Positions 17,332 through 25,210 of a stretch of DNA of 64,000 bases are shown here, piece after piece (the stretch's first letter is position 1; the number at the start of each line of letters is the position of its first letter). Where the stretch lies: assembly GCA_951828385.1 (NCBI GenBank), contig OX639973.1:3587200-3651199 (forward strand), given 5' to 3'. This DNA is from an uncultured Poribacteria bacterium. GTDB lineage: Bacteria; Poribacteria; WGA-4E; WGA-3G. A model generated the notes under the pieces. It had not been told where the DNA came from. It saw nothing but the letters and a program-made list of their open reading frames with translations, and did not search any database. Position numbers and translations under genes: made by a program.

Positions 17332-17723
17332 TGGATACGAATCTTTGTGTCATCCGACTGAATGAAGGGGAACGCATCGGCGAAGTGCTTGGAGAAGTCC
17401 TGGATACGCCAGATATGACGACGATTGGTGCCTTCGCCGTTTCCAAAGAAAACCCGACTGAGCTTCACTATCACGATTTCGATGAGTATTGGTATTTTAC
17501 CGAAGGCACGACAACCGTGACATTGCGCACGGCGGACGGACAGTCTGAATCCTATCGTATCGGTCCCGGAGATTTGGTCGTCACACCGAAAGGTGTTGAG
17601 CATGGACATATCCCCGACGATGTTGTTAAAGGGGTGCAATGGGTGAGCGTGATACCCTCTGATGCCCGCCGTGGGCATTTGCACCGAGAATTCGCAGCAG
17701 ATCCTAAGGAGAAAAGCGAGTAA
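17331..17723 (+). CDS. Cupin-domain protein
   Basis: 130 residues, a single small beta-barrel cupin. Motif 1 is ELHYHDFDEYWYFTEGTTTV (metal His pair and Glu) and motif 2 is PGDLVVTPKGVEHGHI (last His). It begins within the stop codon of the isomerase gene and is followed 32 bases later by an aldo/keto reductase. A shared catabolic role for a sugar or sugar acid is therefore likely. It may be a dioxygenase, isomerase or sensor; the sequence alone does not tell. Confidence 0.85.
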   Translation: MDTNLCVIRLNEGERIGEVLGEVLDTPDMTTIGAFAVSKENPTELHYHDFDEYWYFTEGTTTVTLRTADGQSESYRIGPGDLVVTPKGVEHGHIPDDVVKGVQWVSVIPSDARRGHLHREFAADPKEKSE

Positions 17724-17755
17724 TTCTATAGCACACGCTTAAGGAAGGCAAGATT

Positions 17756-18661
17756 ATGTCAACACAAGCAAATCCGCTGCCTCGGCGGCGATTGGGACGC
17801 ACAGAATTAGAAGTTACATGCCTCGGCATGGGCGGTGCGGGTCTTGGCAGAGGCGATGTTACCGATGATGAAGCCATCGAGGCGGTACACCGATCCATTG
17901 ATTTGGGAATCAATTATCTGGACACTGCACCCCTCTACGGTGAGAGCGAAAGACGCGTAGGACTTGCACTCTCTGATGGAAATTGGCGGGAGAAGATTTA
18001 TCTCGCCACGAAAACAGGCACACACCCTGAATGGCGCGGTGATTTTAGTGCCGCAGGCACGCGCCGCAGCGTCGAAAATAGTCTGCGATTGTTGGGTACG
18101 GACTATCTCGATGTCTGCTTAGTGCATGATCCAGAGAGTATGGATCCTGTTGTGGCGAAAGATGGTGCGTTGGATGAACTGCAACGGATGCGAGAGGAAG
18201 GACTGATTAAGTTTATCGGGCTCGGGGTCCGACAGCACGAATTCCATAAAATCGCCATAGAAACCGGTGTCGTTGATGTGATTCTAACGTACTTGGATTA
18301 TACGCTCCTGAGTCAAACTGCAAACGAATGGTTGTTACCCCTTGCTGTTGAAAATGACATCGGCATTATTAATGGGAGCCCCATTGCGATGGGCCTGCTC
18401 TCTGGTGTTGAGCCGGATGTATCAGCCAAAAGTGATCATATAAGCAATTCTGAAGGCGAAAAGGCGTATCAACTCTGGCAGTGGACAAACGATAATAATT
18501 TGAATTTACTGAATCTTGCGATTCAATTCTGTTTCCGTCAACCTCGGATTGCGATGAGCCTGACGGGTTCTAAGAATGCAGAAGAAGTAGAGCAGAACTT
18601 CGCTGCCGCGACGACACCTGTACCTGATGATGTGTGGGAGCAATTACAAGAATCCTTGTAA
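17756..18661 (+). CDS. Aldo/keto reductase
   Basis: 301 residues. The catalytic tetrad is visible: Asp and Tyr in LDTAPLYGESERRVG (about 60-66), Lys in YLATKTG (about 84) and His in VCLVHDPES (about 121). The NAD(P)-binding end is reduced to MSLTGSKNAEEVEQNF. It resembles the L-galactose dehydrogenase-like branch. AAGGAAGG precedes the ATG. It closes a three-gene cluster with the isomerase and cupin. Confidence 0.92.
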   Translation: MSTQANPLPRRRLGRTELEVTCLGMGGAGLGRGDVTDDEAIEAVHRSIDLGINYLDTAPLYGESERRVGLALSDGNWREKIYLATKTGTHPEWRGDFSAAGTRRSVENSLRLLGTDYLDVCLVHDPESMDPVVAKDGALDELQRMREEGLIKFIGLGVRQHEFHKIAIETGVVDVILTYLDYTLLSQTANEWLLPLAVENDIGIINGSPIAMGLLSGVEPDVSAKSDHISNSEGEKAYQLWQWTNDNNLNLLNLAIQFCFRQPRIAMSLTGSKNAEEVEQNFAAATTPVPDDVWEQLQESL

Positions 18662-18823
18662 GCAAATTTATTAAATTTTTTAAGTTTAAAACCATAAGGT
18701 TTGGACAGGGCCCCGTACCTATTCAAACCTGAATGTACGCAGGGCACGGGAACCGTACAAAACGGAGGGCAAACAAACGCAAATTGCGTAGATCCTGTAA
18801 AATGATTTATGAACCGCTCTCAG

Positions 18824-18880
18824 CTAACGATATCTATGGGAGATTAAGTAGTCAAATCCAGCCGCGTTGAATCTTAGCAT
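18824..18880 (-). pseudogene. 18-codon remnant of the coiled-coil/Cys-rich gene start
   Basis: After the stop of the gene at 18893 lies GGAGGCAGAT-ATG followed by CTAAGATTCAA. This matches the ribosome site and first codons (MLRF) of the intact gene starting at 21106. The remnant reads MLRFNAAGFDYLISHRYR and stops. The duplication therefore carried the junction of the two genes, and the second gene was then lost. The rest of the gap 18662-18823 holds nothing I recognise. Confidence 0.6.
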
Positions 18881-18892
18881 ATCTGCCTCCTT

Positions 18893-19143
18893 TTACTCCC
18901 CTTGGAGCCGCTTAATATTCGCTTTTATCGATGCCAGTTCTTGACCTGCACTATCAAGAAAAGTGAGACTCTCGTCCGCTGTGATACGTCTCGCCCGCAA
19001 GGCAGCATTGTTTTCTTCTAAACGGCGATTGAGATCGTCAAGTTTAGACTGGTACCGCTTCAATTCGGCATGTACCCGCTGATGTTCCTCTGGGCTGAGA
19101 TCATCGTGCGGATGGTAAGGAACTTGTTTTGTTGGCACTTCGG
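18893..19143. repeat. 251-bp direct repeat, copy 1
   Basis: Matches 21118-21368 with a single difference noticed (G at 18948 versus A at 21173). Similarity continues imperfectly into 18869-18892. The near identity points to a recent duplication or gene conversion. Confidence 0.92.
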
Positions 19144-19357
19144 AGTGTCCACCCTGCAAGGTATCCCTAACAGACACTTTCGCCGTCGGTTTCGCGTTCG
19201 GTTTCTCGGTCAAGACTTTGACGCGTTTCTGCATCTCCGCAAACTCATGCGCCGACTGCCGTTCAATGTGCTGCAGGTAAAGTATGCCACAAACAACAAT
19301 CAGCACACAAATCACTAACGTGCCTATAAAAAGGCGGTTGCTGAAAAGGACTTTCAA
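18893..19357 (-). CDS. Small membrane-anchored coiled-coil protein, truncated paralogue of 21118 gene
   Basis: 154 residues. It begins with the family signature LFSNRLFIGTLVICVLIVVC (one N-terminal membrane helix, residues about 8-30). A short linker with DTLQGGH follows, then a C-terminal helical domain (PHDDLSPEEHQRVHAELKR onward), identical except for one residue to the protein at 21118. The DNA of that domain is duplicated (18893-19143 versus 21118-21368). Compared with the paralogue, about 45 linker residues, including the His-rich HADGTFHAEPHE stretch, are missing. It has its own promoter (19448-19476). Function unknown. Confidence 0.75.
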   Translation of the reverse strand: MKVLFSNRLFIGTLVICVLIVVCGILYLQHIERQSAHEFAEMQKRVKVLTEKPNAKPTAKVSVRDTLQGGHSEVPTKQVPYHPHDDLSPEEHQRVHAELKRYQSKLDDLNRRLEENNAALRARRITADESLTFLDSAGQELASIKANIKRLQGE

Positions 19358-19447
19358 CTTATGCTTTCTCCTTTCGGTTCTGACATCCCTATTGATAAGA
19401 ACAAAGGGAAATCTCAGTTTGATATGACATGTTTACTCACTAAACAC

Positions 19448-19476
19448 ATTATAGCAAAAAACACAAATTTTGTAAA
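19448..19476 (-). promoter_or_regulatory. Sigma-70-type promoter for the 18893 gene
   Basis: On the minus strand TTTACA, 17 bases, TATAAT. It lies about 90 bases before the start codon at 19357. The remaining gap to 19721 (363 bases in all) is AT-rich and shows nothing else I can name. Confidence 0.7.
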
Positions 19477-19720
19477 GCAAAAAAAGAGGATTTTCGGTTA
19501 TGTGATGATATGGTAGCATCCTTATGATGAAAATTGAGGGCACCAGCGATTTGTGGTTTAAAAATTTGGCGAAAACATTATTAAATCGAAATCTCTCACA
19601 GATCCTTGGACAAAGGTAACAACTTGGGTTATAGAGTAACACATACGCTCCCGCTGTCAATGCGAAATGGCAGCCGTGACAAGGGTGACTTTCATAAACG
19701 ATAGAAAGTGGTGGCGAGTT

Positions 19721-20188
19721 TCAGAACAATGGTTTGAGGGTGAGGGTTCTTTGCTGCCCTTTTGTTGAAAGCGTTACCTGCTTGGCCTTTATCTCTATCA
19801 CGGTCGTCTCCGCGTCTATTTTCTCACCGGTGGTCACGATATAGGTTCTCTGTCCTGCGGTCGTTTGGAGAATGGCTTTCGGCGGCGTGTTGGCATCTCT
19901 GGATAGAAGTGTCCCCAATAAGCGATAGGGTTCTTTTGGGCGGGGTGGTGTCCACTCCAACGGATGGAATAGGTTATTGTCTATGATAATGCGGTAGTAG
20001 GATTGCGAATCAAAAACCACAGGCGGGAGGGCTACAACACGCACGGACGAATACGGAACAACCTTGAGGGACACAATCTCATCTGATGGTTTCGGTGTTC
20101 GGATTGCCAAGACAATCACCAGTAAGACGAACACGCCTGCAATCAAAAGACCACAGGCGCGTCGGTTGAAAGAGATAAGCGTTTTCAT
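19721..20188 (-). CDS. GspC/PilP-like periplasmic protein
   Basis: 155 residues with one N-terminal membrane helix (about 10-30). A segment YYRIIIDNNLFHPL-EW...PYRLLGTLLSRDANTPPKAILQT follows, then a beta-rich end (TYIVTTGEKIDAETTVIEIKAKQVTLST). This matches the HR-type domain of type II secretion protein GspC and pilus lipoprotein PilP (xxxRNLFxP ... LxGxxxxxxxxxAIL ... xxxGxxI ... V.xI....V.L). No other secretion genes adjoin it; it follows the Cys/His-rich gene by 75 bases. The match is by motif reading only. Confidence 0.6.
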   Translation of the reverse strand: MKTLISFNRRACGLLIAGVFVLLVIVLAIRTPKPSDEIVSLKVVPYSSVRVVALPPVVFDSQSYYRIIIDNNLFHPLEWTPPRPKEPYRLLGTLLSRDANTPPKAILQTTAGQRTYIVTTGEKIDAETTVIEIKAKQVTLSTKGQQRTLTLKPLF

Positions 20189-20263
20189 CTGTGTGCAAAA
20201 CTATCGGAGTTGTCTCATGACGCTGTCGGCGATGTCAGGACTCCAGGATGTTTAGAATATACG

Positions 20264-21106
20264 TTATTCTCTATGATAGTGATTGTCTGCACAGACACCT
20301 CTCGGATTATCGCACCAGCGGAAGGAAATACCGCAAGTCGCAAATGACTGGGAAGAAGTCAAGGGAATTCGGTTGCAGTATCGTACGCGGTGATCGATTT
20401 CAGCTGAGGAAAGTGGATCGTATGGCACTTGACACCCTGAACACACAATTGTGTGAGTGTGGCTACTCGCTTGACACTTCAGAAGTGTATCGCTGCACAT
20501 TCCAGCAGGACACGTCGTGGTAGTGGTATGCTGCCGCTTTACGGCTGAAGAGTCGCACTCATAGTATGTGTGGTTGGCGGAGCAAAGCAGAGGACCGTGC
20601 CCCGGTGGACTTTCGGTGTCAAAGTAAGTACTGCATCCCTGACAACGGTGTTGATTGGATCGTAATGCTGCGCGTTTCTCGTCAAGAATAACCTTCTTGG
20701 CATCACGATTGCTCTTTAGCTGGGGAATTCCTATCTCAATATTGTCTATCTCTGTTTGTATATCACTCAGTGCCTCGGACAGAGTGATGCTATCATAGAG
20801 ATCCTTGACCGTCTTCCCCGATGAGTTAACCCAGTCAGAGGGGTTTATGCTGAGTGCATCCTGTGCGTTCTCGCCCAAATCTTCGAGATTGGAATTCCAT
20901 TCGGATGAGAGAACATCTTTTTTGTTCTTTAAATCGCCGACTTGCCGCTCCGCGGTTTCCCAGTAACCGTAGGCTTGGGTATATTCTCCGAGTGCTATAG
21001 AGTAGGCGGTTTTCGCATTCTCAAGGTCTGTGTGGGCTTCAACGATATGAATCGTCCCAACGCAAAGAGTCATGAGTAGTACAAAAAACGTGCTGAATCT
21101 TAACAT
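20264..21106 (-). CDS. Exported coiled-coil protein with Cys/His-rich C-terminus
   Basis: 280 residues. Signal peptide about 1-25 (FSTFFVLLMTLCVGTIHIVEA). Residues about 27-145 are helical/coiled coil, with a DUF-like pattern of long amphipathic helices. The last 130 residues contain repeated CxxC and His clusters (CQGCSTYFDTE, LCSANHTYYECD, CPAGMCSDTLLKCQ, SSHTHTIVCSGCQ, RYCN, CADNHYHRE) that look like three or so zinc-ribbon or disulphide knots. Start 21106 follows GGAGGTAAAT and lies 11 bases after the stop of the upstream anchor protein, so they share a transcript. Function unrecognised. Confidence 0.75.
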   Translation of the reverse strand: MLRFSTFFVLLMTLCVGTIHIVEAHTDLENAKTAYSIALGEYTQAYGYWETAERQVGDLKNKKDVLSSEWNSNLEDLGENAQDALSINPSDWVNSSGKTVKDLYDSITLSEALSDIQTEIDNIEIGIPQLKSNRDAKKVILDEKRAALRSNQHRCQGCSTYFDTESPPGHGPLLCSANHTYYECDSSAVKRQHTTTTTCPAGMCSDTLLKCQASSHTHTIVCSGCQVPYDPLSSAEIDHRVRYCNRIPLTSSQSFATCGISFRWCDNPRGVCADNHYHRE

Positions 21107-21117
21107 ATTTACCTCCA

Positions 21118-21368
21118 TTACTCCCCTTGGAGCCGCTTAATATTCGCTTTTATCGATGCCAGTTCTTGACCTACACTATCAAGAAAAGTGAGACTCTCGT
21201 CCGCTGTGATACGTCTCGCCCGCAAGGCAGCATTGTTTTCTTCTAAACGGCGATTGAGATCGTCAAGTTTAGACTGGTACCGCTTCAATTCGGCATGTAC
21301 CCGCTGATGTTCCTCTGGGCTGAGATCATCGTGCGGATGGTAAGGAACTTGTTTTGTTGGCACTTCGG
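21118..21368. repeat. 251-bp direct repeat, copy 2
   Basis: Partner of 18893-19143. It covers the 3' end of the anchor-protein gene, and the similarity extends over the ribosome site and start of the downstream gene (21100-21117). Confidence 0.92.
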
Positions 21369-21723
21369 CAGGCTTTGCTTCCCATACCGCTGCCTCTGTA
21401 GCCACCGGGGGTATGAGTTCCGATTCGCTTTCGGTTGGGAGAATCTCAGGCATTTCTATCTCATGCGGTTCAGCATGGAATGTGCCGTCAGCGTGGAAGT
21501 GTCCACCCTGCAAGGTATCCGTAACAGGCGGTGTTTCCGCTGTCGATTGTGCTTCTCGTCTCTCGTTCCATTGCTTGAGGCGTTCCTGCGTCTTCGCAAA
21601 TTCACGCGCACTCTGCTGCTTGACGTGCTGCAGGTAAAGCAGGTTCCCACCAACGCACAACACAAAGAACGCCAATGCGCTTATAAATAAGCGGTTGCTG
21701 AAAAGACCCTTCAACATGTTCAA
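21118..21723 (-). CDS. Small membrane-anchored coiled-coil protein with His-rich linker
   Basis: 201 residues. It opens with MLKGLFSNRLFISALAFFVL (start codons at 21723 or 21717) and has one membrane helix at about 11-30. The linker contains GGHFHADGTFHAEPHE, then an acidic/Pro region, then a helical domain (DLSPEEHQRVHAELKRYQSKLDDLNRRLEENN) ending KANIKRLQGE. A related N-terminus (MFRGLLSSRL...) begins the protein at 62420. I recall such anchor proteins from poribacterial genomes, without known function. It lies between the small secreted protein (21755) and the Cys-rich protein (21106) in what looks like one ECF-linked operon. Confidence 0.78.
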   Translation of the reverse strand: MNMLKGLFSNRLFISALAFFVLCVGGNLLYLQHVKQQSAREFAKTQERLKQWNERREAQSTAETPPVTDTLQGGHFHADGTFHAEPHEIEMPEILPTESESELIPPVATEAAVWEAKPAEVPTKQVPYHPHDDLSPEEHQRVHAELKRYQSKLDDLNRRLEENNAALRARRITADESLTFLDSVGQELASIKANIKRLQGE

Positions 21724-21754
21724 AATCTCCTTTCTTATTGTGAGCCGCGCGCGT

Positions 21755-21937
21755 CTATCTCGTGTCTGGACAGATTATCGGTTGACACGGCGGGGGTTGT
21801 GTATCGGGTTGACAGATTCCGAGGGTTCGGCGACAGGGTGTCCGTACAGCCGCTTTGATGTGCTGCGTCACGGCAAGTGTCGCCACAAGTAGAAAGAGAG
21901 CCATAGGCATCCATCGTTGGAAGTGATCTTGCATCAT
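21755..21937 (-). CDS. Small Cys/Pro-rich exported protein (60 aa)
   Basis: Starts at a double ATG (21937/21934) behind AAAGGAGTGCCGA, a good ribosome site. A hydrophobic export segment (WMPMALFLLVATLAVT) is followed by a short Cys/Pro-rich tail (TPCRRTLGICQPDTQPPPCQPIIC). The longer frame to 22030 would overlap the ECF sigma gene and lacks a site. Position directly after the sigma factor suggests co-transcription; it could be a peptide ligand or an anti-sigma-like regulator, but nothing shows this. Confidence 0.5.
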   Translation of the reverse strand: MMQDHFQRWMPMALFLLVATLAVTQHIKAAVRTPCRRTLGICQPDTQPPPCQPIICPDTR

Positions 21938-21990
21938 TCGGCACTCCTTTCGTATCATATAAACACCAATAAACAGATTGAATTGCGGGT

Positions 21991-22581
21991 TCACTTCCGC
22001 TTTTTGGGCGTAAGCGACACACCGAGACACTCGCGGATGTCCTTTCGTATCTTGTTCCGGCGAGACTTTACGGTGTTTGGCGGGATCTTTAGCACAGATG
22101 CTGACTCAGCCTCTGTCAATCCCCGCGCCCACAATTCAAATACCTTTACGTAAATGGAACCCATCTCCTCAACAATCTCTCGGATTTCATGGATGCGTTC
22201 CTGCACGTGATACTGTTTGAAACGTTGCTGCCCTTCCTGGTCAGCGGTAGCAGCATAGTGCGTTTCAGCCGATTCCTTGATAAGGCTCTGTTTTTTTACA
22301 TTCACAAGGAACGCTTTGCACTTGCTACGCGCGACCTGCTTCAGCCACTGTTCTGCGGAGTCTATGTCACCTGCTTGCCGACGGACGCGCCGTACAATCG
22401 CGAGGACAGTTTCTTGATAGATATCCGCTTCTTCCTCAGCATTGCCGATTTCATAATGGATGATGGTTTTTAGCAGTCGCTCATATTTCTCTATGAGGGC
22501 AACAAGTGCGTCATTATCTCCATTCTGAATACGTGCCAGTAATATTTTATCTGAGAGATCTGTGGAGTACTCTGTTTCCAT
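21991..22581 (-). CDS. ECF-type RNA polymerase sigma factor
   Basis: 196 residues. Region 2 reads SDKILLARIQNGDNDALVALIEKYERLLKTIIHYEIGNAEEEADIYQETVLAIVRR (the DxxQxxx core). Region 4 reads EMGSIYVKVFELWARGLTEAESASVLKIPPNTVKSRRNKIRKDIRE, a helix-turn-helix for -35 binding. The linker is divergent, so this is an atypical ECF group. No classic anti-sigma factor follows; the next genes are small exported or anchored proteins. The promoter region upstream (22582-22905) contains three dyads. Confidence 0.85.
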   Translation of the reverse strand: METEYSTDLSDKILLARIQNGDNDALVALIEKYERLLKTIIHYEIGNAEEEADIYQETVLAIVRRVRRQAGDIDSAEQWLKQVARSKCKAFLVNVKKQSLIKESAETHYAATADQEGQQRFKQYHVQERIHEIREIVEEMGSIYVKVFELWARGLTEAESASVLKIPPNTVKSRRNKIRKDIRECLGVSLTPKKRK

Positions 22582-22625
22582 TCATAACAACAAGACCTTG
22601 AAAAACACAAAAAAGGTCACGGTGA

Positions 22626-22718
22626 TGCAAAAAACACCCCTTTTTTGCAAAAATTGTGCGATTTTTTATCCTGCTGCATGAAAAATTCACATGCACTCGG
22701 CGTTAGGAATTTTTCCTA
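22626..22718. promoter_or_regulatory. Dyad-rich region upstream of the ECF sigma gene
   Basis: The 324-base gap 22582-22905 contains TGCAAAAA-ACACCCCT-TTTTTGCA (22626-22649) and TAGGAATTTTTCCTA (22704-22718). Just beyond is a looser dyad ACAAGT-N10-ACTTGT (22717-22738). They are plausible operator sites for the sigma gene, but no protein can be assigned. No clear -35/-10 was recognised. Confidence 0.4.
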
Positions 22719-22905
22719 CAAGTGTTGGAGTGAACTTGTATGGGTAGATCTGGCCTTATAGGAAAAGATATGTATCAATAGGACTCAATGTAAATTCAAT
22801 CGGACAGAAATTTAAAACTATCACTAACTGCTCTTTAAAGACCTAATTTTTGAGGCGAAATCGTGCAAAAAAAGAAAAAACGGGAACTAAAGGACAGGCT
22901 GAGAT

Positions 22906-24250
22906 CAGGGTCATTCAATTGTACGATTCCTCATTTTATGAGGTTAACTGCGAGTTTAGGTTCTGAAGCCAAAAGTTGGAGTGCGTCGGTGATTTTTGTA
23001 TGTCCTGTGAATCGTAAAACAGAGAGTGCTGTGTTTCGCATGGCTGCCATGACTTGCGGGATAACGCCGGTTCGGACGCATGATGCATCTTCTTGAAAGA
23101 CGGTATCTCGGATCCAGTGAAGTTTATTCTCAATCGTCCAATGCTCTCGTCGGAGTTTCAGCAAGTCTGCTGCCGAGGCACGTTCGGGTGTCAGACTTGT
23201 GATACCATACTGCACGTGGCATTTGACGCGCCCGGTTCTTTTACACTTTTGTTGTGTGGTATATTGATAAACTTGCTGGAGCCCTGGCCAGTGGGTGTGT
23301 TCGGTCAAGAGAGTGCTTGCGGTGAGGGTGCGTGTGGTCATCCTACCTTTTGCGTCTTCTGTGTCTGTATACGTTTGAAGATGTGCGTCGTTTTCTGCGT
23401 GAAGGTTTTCAAAGCGGCGTTGATTGACTTCAGGGGTGTCTGTTTCATCAAGGGGTTCAAAGAGAGTTTGAATATCTTCAAACAACTGCTTCTGATTCGC
23501 TTTGACGGGGAGGCAGTAATCTGCTTGACGGTCAAGGATTTCTTGACAGAACTTGCGTTGGGTCAAAAGTGCGTCCGTAGTGATGACGAGACTTGCGACA
23601 TCAAACGCCTTCAGGAGTTCGATGGAAACAGGGATTTCATTGGTCTTTTCACCGACCGCACATGCTGCGATAGGGATGCCTAACTCATGAAGAACGGCTG
23701 TGAGGAGATGTGTCCTACGGGCATCTTCGGTATGGCTGTTGCCTAAGGTCTTGCCATCTATCGCAAGTCCCTTCAAGTCATCCGTGGAAATGTCTAAACG
23801 TGCTAAAGTCTGTGTTGTCCACTTGGTGAGGACTTTCTCTACCGCGGTGATGTCAAGTCGCCGAAAGAGATAATGAAAAGTTGATGCTGCGGGGGTTTGC
23901 TTCGCCGTGAATCCCAAGGTTTCCTGTCGCAGGTTTCGGTGGAGGCGGGCCCATTTGGCAATCGCTGTATAGCTGCGTTGTCCACACAGGAGTCCGACGA
24001 CGGTGAGTGCGAGCATTGCGGCTAAGGGATGGCGTTGTCCTTTTTTATTGCGCGGATCTGACACTTCTGCTAACATAGTAAGTAAGTGGCAAGAGTGATT
24101 TCTTGTCATGATTCACCTCAAAAAATATGGTCATTTTTTACGGTGAAGTATAGCAGAAGTCGCGTGAGAAGTCACGCGACTTCTGCTTTTGCGAAAATAT
24201 TAACACCTGTGAAAAATATGAAACTAAAAACCTACAATTGAATGACCCTG
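22906..24250. mobile_element. Intact ISAs1-type insertion sequence
   Basis: 1345 bp bounded by perfect 18-bp inverted repeats (CAGGGTCATTCAATTGTA at 22906-22923 and its complement at 24233-24250). It is flanked by a 10-bp target duplication AGGCTGAGAT (22896-22905 and 24251-24260). This agrees with the 8-10 bp duplications and CAGGG ends of the ISAs1 family. The single transposase gene is complete. It landed in the gap upstream of the ECF sigma gene and the SDR gene. Confidence 0.95.
22931..24109 (-). CDS. ISAs1-family DDE transposase
   Basis: 392 residues, full length for the family. N-terminal helical region SDPRNKKGQRHPLAAMLALTVVGLLCG is the typical opening. DDE signatures: first Asp in LAIDGKTLGNS (about 145), second Asp in LVITTDALLTQ (about 201), and the Glu in REHWTIENKLHWIRDTVFQEDAS (about 317). 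The middle motif YCLPVKANQKQL is also family-typical. The ATG at 24109 lies about 140 bases inside the right inverted repeat. No frameshift or stop interrupts it, so it is probably active or recently active. Confidence 0.95.
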   Translation of the reverse strand: MTRNHSCHLLTMLAEVSDPRNKKGQRHPLAAMLALTVVGLLCGQRSYTAIAKWARLHRNLRQETLGFTAKQTPAASTFHYLFRRLDITAVEKVLTKWTTQTLARLDISTDDLKGLAIDGKTLGNSHTEDARRTHLLTAVLHELGIPIAACAVGEKTNEIPVSIELLKAFDVASLVITTDALLTQRKFCQEILDRQADYCLPVKANQKQLFEDIQTLFEPLDETDTPEVNQRRFENLHAENDAHLQTYTDTEDAKGRMTTRTLTASTLLTEHTHWPGLQQVYQYTTQQKCKRTGRVKCHVQYGITSLTPERASAADLLKLRREHWTIENKLHWIRDTVFQEDASCVRTGVIPQVMAAMRNTALSVLRFTGHTKITDALQLLASEPKLAVNLIK

Positions 24251-24323
24251 AGGCTGAGATACTACAATGTTGACGTTGCCGATGTTTTGTGTTATATTTG
24301 TTAGCAAAAGGAAAGAATAAAAA

Positions 24324-24354
24324 AGGGTTCGATCTCTGTTCAGATCAAAACCCT
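24324..24354 (+). promoter_or_regulatory. Hairpin in the leader of the SDR gene
   Basis: AGGGTT and GATCT pair with AGATC and AACCCT around a CTGTTC loop, with small internal bulges. It ends 25 bases before the ATG at 24380. It could be an attenuator or a terminator of upstream transcription. It is not a recognised riboswitch. Confidence 0.35.
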
Positions 24355-24379
24355 ATAGTGCGGAGGTTAGCTAACTTTA

Positions 24380-25129
24380 ATGAAATTCAAGGGTAAGTTT
24401 GCATTGGTAACCGGTGGTAGCCGTGGCATTGGAAAGGCGACTGCGCTCAAACTCGCAAGTGAAGGAGCGACTGTTGCCGTTCATTATTCACGCGCAATTG
24501 ATAAAGCGGCAGCGGTCTGTGAACAAATTCGCAGCTTGGGACAGGAAGCGGTACCTGTGCAAGCCGATATCGCCGACAGAGATGCCGTGAATAGAATGGT
24601 CGCAACGGTAACAGAAGAACTCGGCACAATCGAGCTGCTGGTGAATAATGCTGGGGATGTCGGAGACATGACGTTTGAAGAACTGACACCCGAACACTGG
24701 GATCGGATCGTCGCGGTTAACCTGACGGGTCCCTTCAACGTGTTATGGGCAGTCAAACAGGGAATGATTGCGCAGCAGTTTGGACGTATTGTCAATGTAT
24801 CGTCAATCGCTGCATTGGCAGTCCGACCGAATCAGCTGCCTTATGCGGCGGCGAAAGCTGGGGTGATCTCGCTGACGAAATCGTGTTGTGGACCGCTTGC
24901 GGCACACAACATCCGCATCAATTCGGTTGCGCCGGGTGCAATCGCGACGGACATGCTCGGTGAAGTCTCAACAGAAATGGTTGAGCAGCTGCGCTCAACG
25001 ACACCGCTCGGTAGGCTCGGTGAACCGGAAGAGATGGCAGATGTGATCGCGTTCCTCTTGAGCGAGGCATCGAGTTATATGACGGGGTCGACCGTTATTG
25101 CGAGTGGCGGACGTATCCTCATACCATAG
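24380..25129 (+). CDS. SDR-family oxidoreductase (FabG-like)
   Basis: 249 residues, classical short-chain dehydrogenase. Cofactor motif TGGSRGIGKA at 11-20, NNAG at about 89, and the catalytic Ser-Tyr-Lys as S in VNVSSIAA (about 140), YAAAK (about 153-157). PGAIATDM and the C-terminal TGSTVIASGGRI are typical of 3-oxoacyl-ACP reductase-like enzymes. The Arg-type GSRGIG and HYSR suggest NADP. The substrate is not determined; many paralogues act on sugars or alcohols rather than acyl-ACP. No other fatty-acid genes adjoin. Confidence 0.93.
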   Translation: MKFKGKFALVTGGSRGIGKATALKLASEGATVAVHYSRAIDKAAAVCEQIRSLGQEAVPVQADIADRDAVNRMVATVTEELGTIELLVNNAGDVGDMTFEELTPEHWDRIVAVNLTGPFNVLWAVKQGMIAQQFGRIVNVSSIAALAVRPNQLPYAAAKAGVISLTKSCCGPLAAHNIRINSVAPGAIATDMLGEVSTEMVEQLRSTTPLGRLGEPEEMADVIAFLLSEASSYMTGSTVIASGGRILIP

Positions 25130-25210
25130 ACGCGTAAAGTGCGGAAGAAGAGGTGGAAAATACGGAAGGCTGGAAGGGTGGAAGACCTACAGTCATCCTT
25201 TCGACCTTAT

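Noticed and set aside
19433-19660. 75-codon minus-strand frame upstream of 19357
   Set aside because: It overlaps the clear promoter for the 18893 gene and has no ribosome site.
20696-20712. TTGGCATCACGATTGCT, -24/-12-like match on the plus strand
   Set aside because: Lies inside the minus-strand gene at 20264; no plus-strand gene follows.
24324-24354. tRNA-like T-loop (GGGTTCGATC) before the SDR gene
   Set aside because: No cloverleaf or anticodon arm can be formed; it folds as a simple hairpin.
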